The notes: a model not told the origin generated them from the sequence alone. A DNA stretch of 64,000 nucleotides from Aliidiomarina minuta (GCF_003987145.1 NZ_PIPL01000001.1:1798001-1862000); one strand, 5' to 3'. Shown: positions 8,294-17,429, counted from the stretch's first letter. Program-made: numbers and translations.

Positions 8294-9658
8294 ATGCCAG
8301 GTTTTCATTGGTCACCTGAACTTATTGCTAAATACAATATTAACGGACCCCGCTACACGTCCTACCCAACCGCACTGGCATTGCAGGCTCCTTTTTCTGA
8401 ACAGCAGGTGCAAGAGGCACTTGAGGGTTCCGATGACCCGCTCAGTCTTTATGTGCATATCCCTTTTTGTCATGAGCTTTGCTACTACTGTGGTTGCAAT
8501 AAAATAGTTACTCGCCATCAGCATAAAGCCGATACCTATTTAGACGCTTTACAGCAGGAAATGCGTTTCTACAAAACGCGGCTCGGCAAACGTCAGTGCC
8601 GTAACCTGCATTTAGGTGGGGGCACCCCGACCTTTCTGACTCTGCAACAATTAACCAGGCTTATGGAAATGCTGGCTGAAGAGTTAGCTTTTGATGCCCA
8701 CAAAGCCGAAGAAGTCAGTATTGAGATTGACCCCCGTAGTTGTTCAAGAGAAAAATTAAGACACCTTCGCAAACTTGGCTTCAATCGGGTCAGTTTCGGC
8801 GTGCAGGACTTTAATGAACAAGTACAGATAGCTATCAACCGGGTGCAAAGTGAAGTACTGGTTGGCAACCTGATAGAGGAAGCCCGAAGCCTGGGTTTTA
8901 GTTCTATTAACCTGGATCTGGTATATGGCTTACCGCTGCAAAATACGGATAATTTCAGCTATTCATTGGACAAGGTCATTCAGTTAAATCCAGATCGCAT
9001 CTCGCTGTTCAGTTATGCACACCTGCCGCAGCGTTTTGCGGCGCAACGTAAGATCAAAGACGCCAGCTTACCATCAGCACAAGATAAGCAGGCTTTGCAC
9101 TTGCAGGGCATTGAAACCCTGGTTGCAGCGGGTTATCAGTTTATTGGCATGGATCATTTTGCCAAGGCTGATGACAGTCTCGCTCAAGCTCAACGCCAGG
9201 GACAGTTACAGCGTAACTTCCAGGGCTACACTACGCATGGTCAGGACGCTCTGTTAGGTTTAGGTGTGTCGTCTATAAGCCAGGTCAATGGCGTTATCTG
9301 GCAACATGAAAAAGATTTAAAAGACTATTACCGGCGCATCGAAAATGGACAACTGCCAGTGAATAAAGGCATTCACCTCACCCCGGATGATAAAATAAGA
9401 GCCGATTTAATCGCTCAGCTTATATGTCATTTTGAACTGAATAAAAGCGACTTTGCCGCTAAGTGGAGCATTCATTTTGATTTTTACTTTGCATCCAGTC
9501 TGGAAAAAATGAAGCCTTATATTGCAGACGGTCTGGTGCAGCTGAGTCATGATTCAATACAGGTAACTAACCACGGAAGGCTTTGGATCCGTATTATTTG
9601 CAGTGCCTTTGATGCTTATCTGGAAAACCAGCAGCAACAGTATTCAAAAGTTATTTAA
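8294..9658 (+). CDS. hemN: oxygen-independent coproporphyrinogen III oxidase
   Basis: This 454-residue radical-SAM enzyme converts coproporphyrinogen III to protoporphyrinogen IX without oxygen, in the cytoplasm, for heme synthesis under low oxygen. The cluster-binding motif CHELCYYCGC gives Cys59, Cys63 and Cys66, with Cys68 as in true HemN. It is preceded by YVHIPF and followed by LHLGGGTPTF (SAM-binding GGG). The length and the C-terminal HemN domain separate it from the shorter HemW-like paralogs. AAGGAG lies 6-7 bases before the ATG. Its stop overlaps the convergent DGC gene by four bases. Confidence 0.95.
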   Translation: MPGFHWSPELIAKYNINGPRYTSYPTALALQAPFSEQQVQEALEGSDDPLSLYVHIPFCHELCYYCGCNKIVTRHQHKADTYLDALQQEMRFYKTRLGKRQCRNLHLGGGTPTFLTLQQLTRLMEMLAEELAFDAHKAEEVSIEIDPRSCSREKLRHLRKLGFNRVSFGVQDFNEQVQIAINRVQSEVLVGNLIEEARSLGFSSINLDLVYGLPLQNTDNFSYSLDKVIQLNPDRISLFSYAHLPQRFAAQRKIKDASLPSAQDKQALHLQGIETLVAAGYQFIGMDHFAKADDSLAQAQRQGQLQRNFQGYTTHGQDALLGLGVSSISQVNGVIWQHEKDLKDYYRRIENGQLPVNKGIHLTPDDKIRADLIAQLICHFELNKSDFAAKWSIHFDFYFASSLEKMKPYIADGLVQLSHDSIQVTNHGRLWIRIICSAFDAYLENQQQQYSKVI

Positions 9659-10062
9659 GGAGTATGCAGGTGGGCGCTGAAGGTGTCATCGGCTTCTATT
9701 CCCATTGTTTCGCACACATATTGCATAGCCATGAAGGTTTCCGCCAGGGAGCATGAGCCGTTGCTCTTATGCTGAAAGCCGAGCGTGTCCAGTCGGATAT
9801 GCCAGGTTGGAATCACTCCATGTTGAGCTAACGACTGTTTTACACATTGCTGTGAACAGCCATCTAAAGCCAGAATATTGCGCCCCGAACAGGCTATCTG
9901 CACATGTTTAGGCACACGCCCACCCACTCCGGCTATGCTCGACATGCAACCCAGTTCCTGATTGTGCAGCCAAAGTGCCAAATCATTGGCTAACTGCGCC
10001 AGGTTGGATGAACCTGAACATGCATAGACTAAAGGTTTGTCGGGTGAATTTTTAACACTCAT
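9655..10062 (-). CDS. DGC domain putative zinc-binding protein
   Basis: This 135-residue cytoplasmic protein matches the DGC family (PF08859), named for the Asp-Gly-Cys motif, seen here as LALDGCSQQC. Other conserved cysteines are in YACSGSSN and IACSGRN, arranged as a likely metal site. An Ala/Gly turn (SIAGVGGRVP) lies between them. The biochemical role of the family is not established. It lies on the same strand as the acyl-CoA dehydrogenase, with a 101-base gap, and its end overlaps the convergent hemN by four bases. Confidence 0.75.
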   Translation of the reverse strand: MSVKNSPDKPLVYACSGSSNLAQLANDLALWLHNQELGCMSSIAGVGGRVPKHVQIACSGRNILALDGCSQQCVKQSLAQHGVIPTWHIRLDTLGFQHKSNGSCSLAETFMAMQYVCETMGIEADDTFSAHLHTP

Positions 10063-10163
10063 AACTTGCTCCCTTCAAGAGGTTCCATGGCATCAGTTTA
10101 TAGCTTTTGCCATATTCCGGATTGACCCATATCAAGGAGCCCACTTCGACAGGCAAATTGAGC

Positions 10164-11345
10164 TCAGCCAAATGCGGCAATGCCAGTTTGCGCCCGCCCC
10201 AGAATCAGCGCATGCACATCGTGCGTGCCCTCATAGGTATTCACCGCTTCCAGGTTCATAACATGGCGTATGACATGATATTCATCGGAAATGCCATTAC
10301 CACCATGCATATCTCTGGCAGCACGTGCGATATCCAGTGCCTTGCCACAACTGTTTCGTTTGATCAGGCTGATGGTTTCCGGCGCCAGCTGGTCGCTGTC
10401 GGCCAGTCTTCCCGCCTGCAGGCAACCTAACAACCCCAGGCTGATTTCGGTCTGCATATCGGTTAATTTCTTCTGTATCAACTGAGTGGCGGCCAGAGGA
10501 CGGCCAAACTGTTTGCGGTCCAGTGTGTACTGGCGGGCGGCATGCCAGCAGAATTCAGCCGCGCCTAAGGCACCCCAGGCAATGCCGTAGCGGGCTTTAT
10601 TCAGGCAACTGAAAGGGCCTTTAAGGCCTTTGATATCGGGGAAGATATTGCTTTCAGGAACAAAAACATCCTGCATCGCAATTTCGCCGGTAATGGATGC
10701 ACGCAAGCTGAACTTACCTTCAATTTTGGGCGCACTCAGACCCGGCATGTCTTTGTCCAGTACAAAACCGCGGATATCGCCGTCCAGCTTAGCCCAGACC
10801 ACAAACACATCAGCAATAGGGCTATTGGTAATCCACATCTTGCTGCCATTCAGCAAATAACCGCCGTCTACGCGCTGCGCTCTGCTTTTCATGCTCGCAG
10901 GATCTGAGCCCGCATCGGGTTCGGTCAAACCAAAACAACCCACCCATTCGCCACTGGCGAGCTTAGGCAAATACTTATCCCGCAAGGCCTGGGTACCAAA
11001 CTCATAAATCGGATACATTACGAGTGAACTTTGCACGCTCATAGCGCTACGATAACCACTGTCTACCCGCTCAACTTCCCGAGCAATCAAACCATAACTG
11101 ACATAATTGACACCAGCACAGCCATATTTTTCCGGCAAAGTAGCACCCAGTAAACCCAACGCGCCCAGCTCGGTCATGATCTCGCGGTCGAAAACTTCAT
11201 TACGGTTTGCCATCAGTATTCGTGGCTGCAACTTATCCTGACAGTAAGCCCGGGCGGTGTCTTCGATCATACGTTCATCATCGCTCAGCATCTGCTCCAG
11301 AACGAAAGGGTCCTGCCAGTTAAAAGTCGCCGCTTTACTACTCAT
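10164..11345 (-). CDS. gcdH: glutaryl-CoA dehydrogenase-type acyl-CoA dehydrogenase
   Basis: This 393-residue flavoenzyme has the acyl-CoA dehydrogenase fold: FAD-binding FGLTEPDAGSD and WITNSPIADVF, and the catalytic base Glu372 in NTYEGTHDVH. The YEGTHDVH motif and the RSAMSVQSSL segment are characteristic of glutaryl-CoA dehydrogenase, which oxidises and decarboxylates glutaryl-CoA to crotonyl-CoA in lysine and tryptophan breakdown. AAGGAAG precedes the ATG. It follows the cysteine hydrolase gene by 25 bases on the same strand, so cotranscription is likely. A related short-chain enzyme is possible but less likely. Confidence 0.88.
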   Translation of the reverse strand: MSSKAATFNWQDPFVLEQMLSDDERMIEDTARAYCQDKLQPRILMANRNEVFDREIMTELGALGLLGATLPEKYGCAGVNYVSYGLIAREVERVDSGYRSAMSVQSSLVMYPIYEFGTQALRDKYLPKLASGEWVGCFGLTEPDAGSDPASMKSRAQRVDGGYLLNGSKMWITNSPIADVFVVWAKLDGDIRGFVLDKDMPGLSAPKIEGKFSLRASITGEIAMQDVFVPESNIFPDIKGLKGPFSCLNKARYGIAWGALGAAEFCWHAARQYTLDRKQFGRPLAATQLIQKKLTDMQTEISLGLLGCLQAGRLADSDQLAPETISLIKRNSCGKALDIARAARDMHGGNGISDEYHVIRHVMNLEAVNTYEGTHDVHALILGRAQTGIAAFG

Positions 11346-11370
11346 TCTGCTTCCTTAATTCTATTTATGA

Positions 11371-12222
11371 TTAACCATCATCCGGAGTATCCGCCCCAGC
11401 CTCGGGTTTAATTTCCCGGCGTTCAGTCTGCTGCGCCGCACGCAAACGTTTGCTATCAGTTACAAATCCCCAGCACAGACGAGTATTGTGCAAAACCGCT
11501 TGTTTACAAAAGTCCGGGCTGGATGTGGCCGTAGCATCTTCTATCAGAATGACATTGTAATCCCGAAAGCAAGCCTCTTCCATGGTAGTCGTAACGCACT
11601 GGTCCGTATTAATACCAGCAAATAATAGAGTACTGAAGCCCTGAGTCCTTAAAATCTGATCCAGGTGAGTGCCGTAAAAGCCACTGGTGCGTACTTTGTC
11701 CACAACGACATCCGAATCGCGTTGCTTTTGTTTTAACTCTTCTACAATCTCGGTGCCCCAGGTATTCGAAAGCAAAGCCTTATAATCGTTCATGGACTCG
11801 CCAATACCGCGCATTTTGATGCTTTTTTTATACTGATATAAAGTCGGCGGACCTAAATTCCTGAGGTCTTCGCGGTTCGCCCAGCCTATCCAGATAACCC
11901 AAAGGTCATGTTCACGCGCCCATTCTAGCGTACGTTGAATTCCAGGAATTGCGCTGCGACAACGTTCGGTAGCAAAACCCGCCTGATCCGCCCAGCCACT
12001 CTGACTACAAAAATCATTTTGCATATCAACAATGACCAGAGCCATGCGCCGGGTGTCTTCTATGATGGGAGTTTCATCTGTATGAATGCAGAATAACTTG
12101 CCAATGGGGCGATGATGAGGTGAGAGATCTATATGATCTGGCTCCAGATGCCAGCGTTCGCTGCTCGCACCCAGTTGCACACCACCTCGTTCAGTGGATT
12201 GATAAATTCTACGCTCTGACAT
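11371..12222 (-). CDS. isochorismatase-family cysteine hydrolase
   Basis: This 283-residue protein has a core from about residue 58 that matches the isochorismatase-like hydrolases. The catalytic triad is visible: Asp66 in VIVDMQNDF, Lys176 in VVVDKVRTSGFYGT and Cys209 in GINTDQCV. The cis-peptide region precedes the Cys as in amidohydrolases of this fold such as biuret hydrolase and RutB. An N-terminal extension of about 55 residues and a charged tail of about 35 residues flank the core. The substrate is unknown; an amide or ureido compound is a reasonable guess. The ribosome binding site is inside a 13-bp hairpin just upstream. It probably forms a unit with gcdH. Confidence 0.82.
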   Translation of the reverse strand: MSERRIYQSTERGGVQLGASSERWHLEPDHIDLSPHHRPIGKLFCIHTDETPIIEDTRRMALVIVDMQNDFCSQSGWADQAGFATERCRSAIPGIQRTLEWAREHDLWVIWIGWANREDLRNLGPPTLYQYKKSIKMRGIGESMNDYKALLSNTWGTEIVEELKQKQRDSDVVVDKVRTSGFYGTHLDQILRTQGFSTLLFAGINTDQCVTTTMEEACFRDYNVILIEDATATSSPDFCKQAVLHNTRLCWGFVTDSKRLRAAQQTERREIKPEAGADTPDDG

Positions 12223-12225
12223 AAG

Positions 12226-12270
12226 GATCCCCTGCGCTACACAAGTCCGTGCATTTCAGCGTAGGGGATC
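12226..12270 (-). promoter_or_regulatory. hairpin sequestering the ribosome binding site of the cysteine hydrolase gene
   Basis: Read on the minus strand, GATCCCCTACGCT pairs with AGCGCAGGGGATC across a 19-base loop (12 Watson-Crick pairs and one mismatch or wobble). The 3' arm contains AGGGGAT, the likely Shine-Dalgarno sequence, and ends three bases before the ATG at 12222. There is no T-run on this strand, so it is not a terminator for the upstream gene. Confidence 0.6.
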
Positions 12271-12299
12271 TTTTTAAAAGCGTCACTGTTAACGCTGTT

Positions 12300-12677
12300 T
12301 TAGTTTCCTAATAACTGCTGCATAACCTGCAGGTAACGGGCCCCTTCTTCACGGACTCTGTCATAATCCATGGTTTCCGAGCCCAGGTGCACTTCCTCAA
12401 GCACGTCCGCGGTTTGCGCCAGTTCTGTCTGCAATCGCTCTAAAGCGACTTCCAGCGTATAGGTAAGCTCATGTATCTGTACCATGTTTTCTGCTGATAT
12501 ATCTTCCTGCTGCAAGATAGTTGCTAGCTTTTGGTTATGGCTTTTCAGGTTACTGACAGCCTGCTCCAGCGAGTCTGCTGGCAGCGCTTCATAATGCTCA
12601 AGTCTGTCATCATGAGCCGTTGCTGCAGCCCCCCAAAGCAAAGCTGTAACCGCTAATACCCGTGCAATATTTGTCAT
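12300..12677 (-). CDS. small secreted protein, DUF6746-like, under a Fur box
   Basis: The protein has about 125 residues, with a signal peptide ending near ATA and a mature region of about 100 residues that is almost all alpha-helical and acidic. The segment RLEHYEALPADSLEQAVSNL and the ending ARYLQVMQQLLG resemble the DUF6746 family of unknown function. It has no Cys and no obvious metal site other than acidic residues. The start is taken as the second of two adjacent ATGs, 5 bases after AGGTGA; the first ATG (12680) is possible. A perfect Fur box lies about 37 bases upstream, implying expression under iron limitation. It is likely periplasmic. Confidence 0.75.
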   Translation of the reverse strand: MTNIARVLAVTALLWGAAATAHDDRLEHYEALPADSLEQAVSNLKSHNQKLATILQQEDISAENMVQIHELTYTLEVALERLQTELAQTADVLEEVHLGSETMDYDRVREEGARYLQVMQQLLGN

Positions 12678-12713
12678 CATTATCACCTATTCATAAGATC
12701 CAGAGGTAAGCAG

Positions 12714-12730
12714 ATGATAATGATTATCAT
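12714..12730. promoter_or_regulatory. Fur box
   Basis: ATGATAAT-G-ATTATCAT is a perfect 17-base dyad containing the 7-1-7 Fur motif TGATAAT-n-ATTATCA. It lies upstream of the minus-strand gene at 12300-12677 and 20 bases past the end of the ABC permease gene, so it most likely controls the small secreted protein. Confidence 0.88.
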
Positions 12731-12749
12731 TTATTCATTCAAGCATTAA

Positions 12750-13946
12750 TCAGGTATTTGCAATTACCCGCCAGATATCTTTCCAGCTTGGCTCTTTACC
12801 ATACATAGTAATACCCAGCCGGAATAACCGCGCCGCCAGCTTACGTGCCCAATACAAGGTGGCCAGCATTAATCCCAGCGCTATCAGCCATTGCCACCAG
12901 GGCACGCCTACTTCAGCAACCCGAATTGGCATAGCGGCAAAAGAAGTGAGTGGAAACAGGCTTAAGAAAACAGCCAGTCCGCTGTCTGCCGAACCTATAA
13001 TGGACAAGCTGACAATCACCGGTAGCATAGGTATAAACATCACAATGCTGCGCGACGAATGATTGGGATCATCAATGGTAGCAGCAAACCCAGCCAGGAA
13101 GCTGTTGACCAGTAGCAGCCCCAGCAACAGAAATACTATAGAGTTCAGCAGGATAATCAGACTTAAAGGAATGCTCAGCATGCCTCCTGCCACGATCATA
13201 TGCATACCATTCATCAGTAGTAGCAACAGCAGGGCCGTAATCAGCATGGATTTAACGCTGTGCATAGTGACCCCGAGTATCTTACCGTCCATCCACTCCT
13301 GAGGGTGCAACAAGGTCAGTAGTTGCTCAGTCACACGCTGCTGTTTTTCTTGCGTAATAGCGGACATCAACAGGCCAAAGCCATTCATAACGCCGATAAA
13401 TAACAGCAATAATATGCCACCGGTAATGAGCCCACGCCCACGCCGTTCTTCTTCTGCCGCAGCCGCATCTTCTTCCTCCAGACGCGAGGTGTAAACCATG
13501 TGAATATCCACGTCCTCAGTGTAGAAATCACGCTGCTCCTGAGTCAGTTCTAAAGATTCCAGCTTACGTTGCTGCATCCAGTCGGTCAGCACCGGTCTTA
13601 CCTGATCCTGCCAGGAGGCGCTTTTCTCAACCTGTAAAGTTAAATCATAACCTTCCACTTCCAGCAGGCCATCCCACTCGTCGCCAAGCGACTGCAGGAT
13701 ACGCTCGCGATCGGCAGAATACATGCGTACAAACTCAACCTGCTGTGCGCGGGGCAACTCGCCCTCGGCTATCACTGCAATGCGTTGTTCGCTTTCAAAA
13801 AGACCCATAATGAAAGGCCAGAGCATGGCCAGAATAAAGCCACCGCCCATCAGACCTATAGTCAGCAGCTCCTGCTTCCACTTAAAAAAGCGCAGGAATT
13901 CAAAACGCGCGACGCGCAGTACCCGTGTCATATAAACCGATTTCAT
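12750..13946 (-). CDS. ABC-2 type transporter permease (NatB-like)
   Basis: The 398-residue inner-membrane protein has one N-terminal membrane segment (residues about 27-50), a long extracytoplasmic domain of about 130 residues, then five hydrophobic segments from about residue 175 to 375. That layout and the segment LITGGILLLLFIGVMNGFGL followed by EKQQRVTEQLLTL (the conserved E-K-x-x-R motif) mark NatB/YhaP-type ABC-2 exporter permeases. It overlaps the ATPase gene by four bases (ATGA), so they form one exporter. The substrate is unknown; sodium or drug export is known for relatives. Confidence 0.87.
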   Translation of the reverse strand: MKSVYMTRVLRVARFEFLRFFKWKQELLTIGLMGGGFILAMLWPFIMGLFESEQRIAVIAEGELPRAQQVEFVRMYSADRERILQSLGDEWDGLLEVEGYDLTLQVEKSASWQDQVRPVLTDWMQQRKLESLELTQEQRDFYTEDVDIHMVYTSRLEEEDAAAAEEERRGRGLITGGILLLLFIGVMNGFGLLMSAITQEKQQRVTEQLLTLLHPQEWMDGKILGVTMHSVKSMLITALLLLLLMNGMHMIVAGGMLSIPLSLIILLNSIVFLLLGLLLVNSFLAGFAATIDDPNHSSRSIVMFIPMLPVIVSLSIIGSADSGLAVFLSLFPLTSFAAMPIRVAEVGVPWWQWLIALGLMLATLYWARKLAARLFRLGITMYGKEPSWKDIWRVIANT

Positions 13947-14890
13947 AGGGTTACCTCCTTGTCCTTCGACGCCTTATTCACGCCCCGCACTGCTGAGAGA
14001 TACAGGTCATGTAATGGCTGTCGGTAACGACGAAATTCCTGTAGCGGTCCACACTGCGCGGTTTGCTGCAGTAAATCCTGCAAGGAAGCGTTCAAATCCA
14101 CTTCAGCCGAGTACTGAGTCCGCTCAGTATTGCTCGCATTTAAGTTGTTATAAGGCAGGTTAGCCAGTTCCTGAGGTTCTACTGACTCAGCAAAAGTAAA
14201 ACGTATATGCTGGGTTTCTGCCAGTTGTTGATGAATGGCATCAATAGGCCCGGATGCTATCACTGAGCCCAGGTTCATCAGTATAAACTGATCGGCTAAA
14301 CGCTCCACTAGGTCCATCTGGTGGGCACTTAGCAGGATAGTAACCCCAGCTGCTTTTAAGTCTTTAAGTACATCCAGTACATGTTCCTGATTGACCGGAT
14401 CCAGTCCTGAAAAAGGTTCATCCAGAATCAATACAGGCGGCTTATGCATCAAAGTGGCTATCAGCTGTATTTTCTGTTGATTGCCTTTCGACAATTGCTT
14501 TAAGTGCTCATTGGCTCTTTCCGTCAGGTCAAAGCGTTGTAGCCAGATTTCCAGCTGCTCATCTATCTGCTGTTTGCTCAGACCACGTAACTGGCCAATA
14601 TACACCAGGTTCTGACGCAACGTACGGTCCTGATACAGGCCCCGGTCTTCCGGAAGATAGCCAAAACTGCCATCTGGCAAATGGGCAAATTCCTGCCCAT
14701 CCCAATGCACCCTGATACTGCCTGAGTCAGGTTCGGTAAGACCGACCAACATACGCACGAGCGAAGACTTACCTGCACCGTTAGGGCCCAGCAAGGCAAC
14801 AATTCCGCCAGCCTCCACCGTGAAGGAAACGTCGTCTACAGCGCGTACCGTAGAATATTCCTTAATTAAGTTTTTAATTTCAATCTGCAC
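13943..14890 (-). CDS. ABC transporter ATP-binding protein (NatA-like)
   Basis: This 315-residue ATPase has Walker A GPNGAGKSS near residue 36, signature LSKGNQQ, Walker B LILDEPFSGLDP, and a switch His in LLSAHQMD. The last 90 residues are the additional domain common in ABC-2 ATPases (with HIRFTFAESV). It partners with the overlapping permease gene downstream. The region upstream (14891-15016) contains the promoter, but I could not identify clear -35/-10 boxes. Confidence 0.92.
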   Translation of the reverse strand: MQIEIKNLIKEYSTVRAVDDVSFTVEAGGIVALLGPNGAGKSSLVRMLVGLTEPDSGSIRVHWDGQEFAHLPDGSFGYLPEDRGLYQDRTLRQNLVYIGQLRGLSKQQIDEQLEIWLQRFDLTERANEHLKQLSKGNQQKIQLIATLMHKPPVLILDEPFSGLDPVNQEHVLDVLKDLKAAGVTILLSAHQMDLVERLADQFILMNLGSVIASGPIDAIHQQLAETQHIRFTFAESVEPQELANLPYNNLNASNTERTQYSAEVDLNASLQDLLQQTAQCGPLQEFRRYRQPLHDLYLSAVRGVNKASKDKEVTL

Positions 14891-15016
14891 ACATCCACCT
14901 TTGTGTTTATATTTTTATTTGCTATTTCCTGCTTCTAGCGTAAAGACATCCAGACAATAAATCATTAAAAAAATGACAACCGGTCAAATGACGTTATAAA
15001 TGGAAAACAGGCACAA

Positions 15017-15042
15017 AAAAACCGGCCGGAGCCGGTTTTTTT
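15017..15042 (-). terminator. terminator after pckA (bidirectional in form)
   Basis: AAAAACCGGC and GCCGGTTTTT (arms 15017-15026 and 15031-15040) pair around a CGGA loop. On the minus strand a T-run follows, 15-40 bases after the pckA stop codon. The plus strand also has a T-run. Confidence 0.9.
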
Positions 15043-15056
15043 GTTACGAAGCATAA

Positions 15057-16658
15057 TTACAACTGAGGCCCGGCTGCAACCAGCGCTTTACCATCTTCGT
15101 TGTCAGTAAACTTCTCAAAGTTCACAATAAAACGCGCCGCCAGATCTTTAGCCTTCTCTTCCCACTCTGCCGCATCTTCATAAGTCTGACGCGGGTCCAG
15201 AATAGAATTATCCGGCACGCCTGGCAAAGCGGTTGGAATAGCGACATTGAAATAAGGCAGATTAACAAACTCAGCATCTTCAATACTACCATCCAGAATA
15301 GCATCAATAATGGCACGAGTTGCCTTAATGGAAATACGTTTGCCGGTGCCATTCCAACCGGTATTCACCATATAAGCTTCCGCGCCGGCGTCCTGCATGC
15401 GCTTGCCCAGAACTTCTGCATACTGAGTTGGATGCAAGCTCAAAAATGCAGCACCAAAACAGCTGGAGAAAGTAGGCGTAGGCTCAGTAATACCACGCTC
15501 TGTGCCCGCCAGTTTAGCGGTAAAACCCGACAGGAAGTGATACTTAGTCTGCTCTTTAGTCAGTTTAGCGACCGGCGGCAAGACACCGAAAGCATCTGCG
15601 GTCAGGAAAATAACTTTCTTGGCATGGCCCGCTTTAGAAACCGGCTGTACGATATTGTCGATGTGATAAATCGGGTAAGAAACACGGGTGTTCTCGGTTT
15701 TTGAATTATCATCAAAATCAACGCTGCTATCATCACGCACTGTTACGTTTTCAAGCAGAGCATCACGTCGAATCGCATTGTAGATATCCGGCTCAGCTTC
15801 CTTCGACAGGTTAATGGTTTTAGCATAACAACCACCTTCAAAGTTAAATACACCGTCATCGTCCCAGCCGTGCTCATCATCACCGATAAGCTGACGCTTG
15901 GAATCCGTCGACAATGTTGTTTTGCCAGTTCCGGACAAACCAAAGAAAATGGCTACATCACCTTTCTCGCCGACATTGGCCGAGCAATGCATAGAGGCAA
16001 TGCCGCGTAACGGCAGGAAGTAGTTCATCATCGAGAACATGCCCTTCTTCATTTCGCCGCCATACCAGGTACCGCCGATAAGCTGAACACGTTCGGTCAG
16101 GTTAAAGGCAACGAAATTTTCCGAATTCAGGCCCTGCTCTTTCCAGTTTGGATTGGTGCATTTAGCGCCATTCATAACAATAAAATCAGGCTCAAAAGTC
16201 TGCAGCTCTTCAGCGGTCGGGCGAATGAACATGTTCTTAACGAAATGCGCCTGCCAGGCCACTTCGGTAATAAAACGTACGGCAAGACGAGTGTCTGCAT
16301 TCGCACCGCAATAAGTGTCTACCACAAACAAGCGCTTGCCAGAAAGTTGCTGGGTCACTAAGCCCTTTAGACTGTTCCAGGTATCCTGTTCAATAGGTTT
16401 ATTGTCATTCTTACCTTGATCTGACCACCAGACGGTATCCCGGGTCGTATCATCACGAACAATGTATTTATCTTTTGGCGAACGCCCGGTAAAGATTCCC
16501 GTGTCCACTGCGACTGCACCTGTGTCGGTGACAGTGCCTTTTTCATAACCCTGAAGGTCAATACGTGTTTCTTCTTCAAACAACTTATCGTACGACGGGT
16601 TATGAACAATTTCCGTGGCGTCTGTAATGCCATATTGGCTCAGATCCAGATCGGTCAT
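15057..16658 (-). CDS. pckA: phosphoenolpyruvate carboxykinase (ATP)
   Basis: This 533-residue cytoplasmic enzyme makes phosphoenolpyruvate from oxaloacetate with ATP, the entry step of gluconeogenesis. Motifs seen are the kinase-1a loop GLSGTGKT at 240-247, IGGTWYGGEMKKGMFS at 194-209 with metal and substrate ligands, and DDEHGWDDDGVFNFEGG with the metal Asp. The C-terminal ATP-binding TGWNGTGKR also fits the ATP-type family. The length agrees with the usual 530-540. A promoter region of about 140 bases upstream contains two direct repeats GCTGACGG (plus strand, 16716 and 16739). Confidence 0.97.
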   Translation of the reverse strand: MTDLDLSQYGITDATEIVHNPSYDKLFEEETRIDLQGYEKGTVTDTGAVAVDTGIFTGRSPKDKYIVRDDTTRDTVWWSDQGKNDNKPIEQDTWNSLKGLVTQQLSGKRLFVVDTYCGANADTRLAVRFITEVAWQAHFVKNMFIRPTAEELQTFEPDFIVMNGAKCTNPNWKEQGLNSENFVAFNLTERVQLIGGTWYGGEMKKGMFSMMNYFLPLRGIASMHCSANVGEKGDVAIFFGLSGTGKTTLSTDSKRQLIGDDEHGWDDDGVFNFEGGCYAKTINLSKEAEPDIYNAIRRDALLENVTVRDDSSVDFDDNSKTENTRVSYPIYHIDNIVQPVSKAGHAKKVIFLTADAFGVLPPVAKLTKEQTKYHFLSGFTAKLAGTERGITEPTPTFSSCFGAAFLSLHPTQYAEVLGKRMQDAGAEAYMVNTGWNGTGKRISIKATRAIIDAILDGSIEDAEFVNLPYFNVAIPTALPGVPDNSILDPRQTYEDAAEWEEKAKDLAARFIVNFEKFTDNEDGKALVAAGPQL

Positions 16659-16796
16659 GATACGACTCCTGAGGGTGCAGTCTGTTACAAGTTATGGTAT
16701 TCGAACATGACCGGCGCTGACGGCAAGAATAAGCCCCTGCTGACGGTCAGAATTTGGTCGCCGATGATAGCCCTTTTACAGCTAAAAAGATAGGCT

Positions 16797-17285
16797 TTAC
16801 AAACCTTCGTGCAGGGCTTTTTGTAAAGCTTCGGCCACCCGGGCATCAGTAAATTGGGTTACATCACCATGATGTAGCGCCACCTCTTTGACTAAGGTAG
16901 AGGAAATAAATGAGTTTTCTTCAGACGGCGTCAGAAAAACGCTCTCCAGACCCGGGTGTAACCGCCGGTTCATATTCGCCAGCTGAAATTCATATTCAAA
17001 GTCTGAAACCGCGCGTAAGCCGCGGATAAGCACAGTCGCTTCCTGTTCGCGGGCAAATTCAACCAGTAACCCGGAAAAACCGATCACACTGACATTAGGG
17101 AGATGTTCAGTGACAGCGCGCACTAGATCGACGCGCTTATCGAGATCAAACAGAGGTTTCTTACTCGGGCTCGATGCAATTCCTACGACAACTTCACTAA
17201 ACAGGTTGGCCGCACGCTCAATAAGATCAGCATGCCCATTAGTGATAGGATCAAAGGTTCCGGGGTAAATAGCTTTTTTATGCAT
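16797..17285 (-). CDS. coaD: phosphopantetheine adenylyltransferase
   Basis: This 162-residue enzyme transfers AMP from ATP to 4'-phosphopantetheine, the penultimate step of coenzyme A synthesis. The nucleotidyltransferase motif GTFDPITNGH (His18) and the ISSTLVKEV C-terminal motif are present. The frame extends 12 codons further upstream (to 17321), but the ATG at 17285 gives the standard N-terminus MHKKAIYPGTFD and the usual family length. It is divergent from kbl. CoaBC, two steps earlier in the pathway, is also in this window at about 51 kb. Confidence 0.95.
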   Translation of the reverse strand: MHKKAIYPGTFDPITNGHADLIERAANLFSEVVVGIASSPSKKPLFDLDKRVDLVRAVTEHLPNVSVIGFSGLLVEFAREQEATVLIRGLRAVSDFEYEFQLANMNRRLHPGLESVFLTPSEENSFISSTLVKEVALHHGDVTQFTDARVAEALQKALHEGL

Positions 17286-17429
17286 AGCAATTTCCACTCG
17301 CTCATAGTTACCGCGAATCATACTCTTTCCTCTGACCAGCGTCTAATCTGAGAGAAAGGGATGATAATTCTGTCGCAGCCGCGTAAAATAGAGCAATACA
17401 TACGCCTACTACTATTCAGAGGGTCGAGG

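Noticed and set aside
12226..12275. The 12226-12270 hairpin as a plus-strand terminator (T-run at 12271-12275)
   Set aside because: No plus-strand gene ends near it; both flanking genes are on the minus strand, where it lies in front of a start codon.
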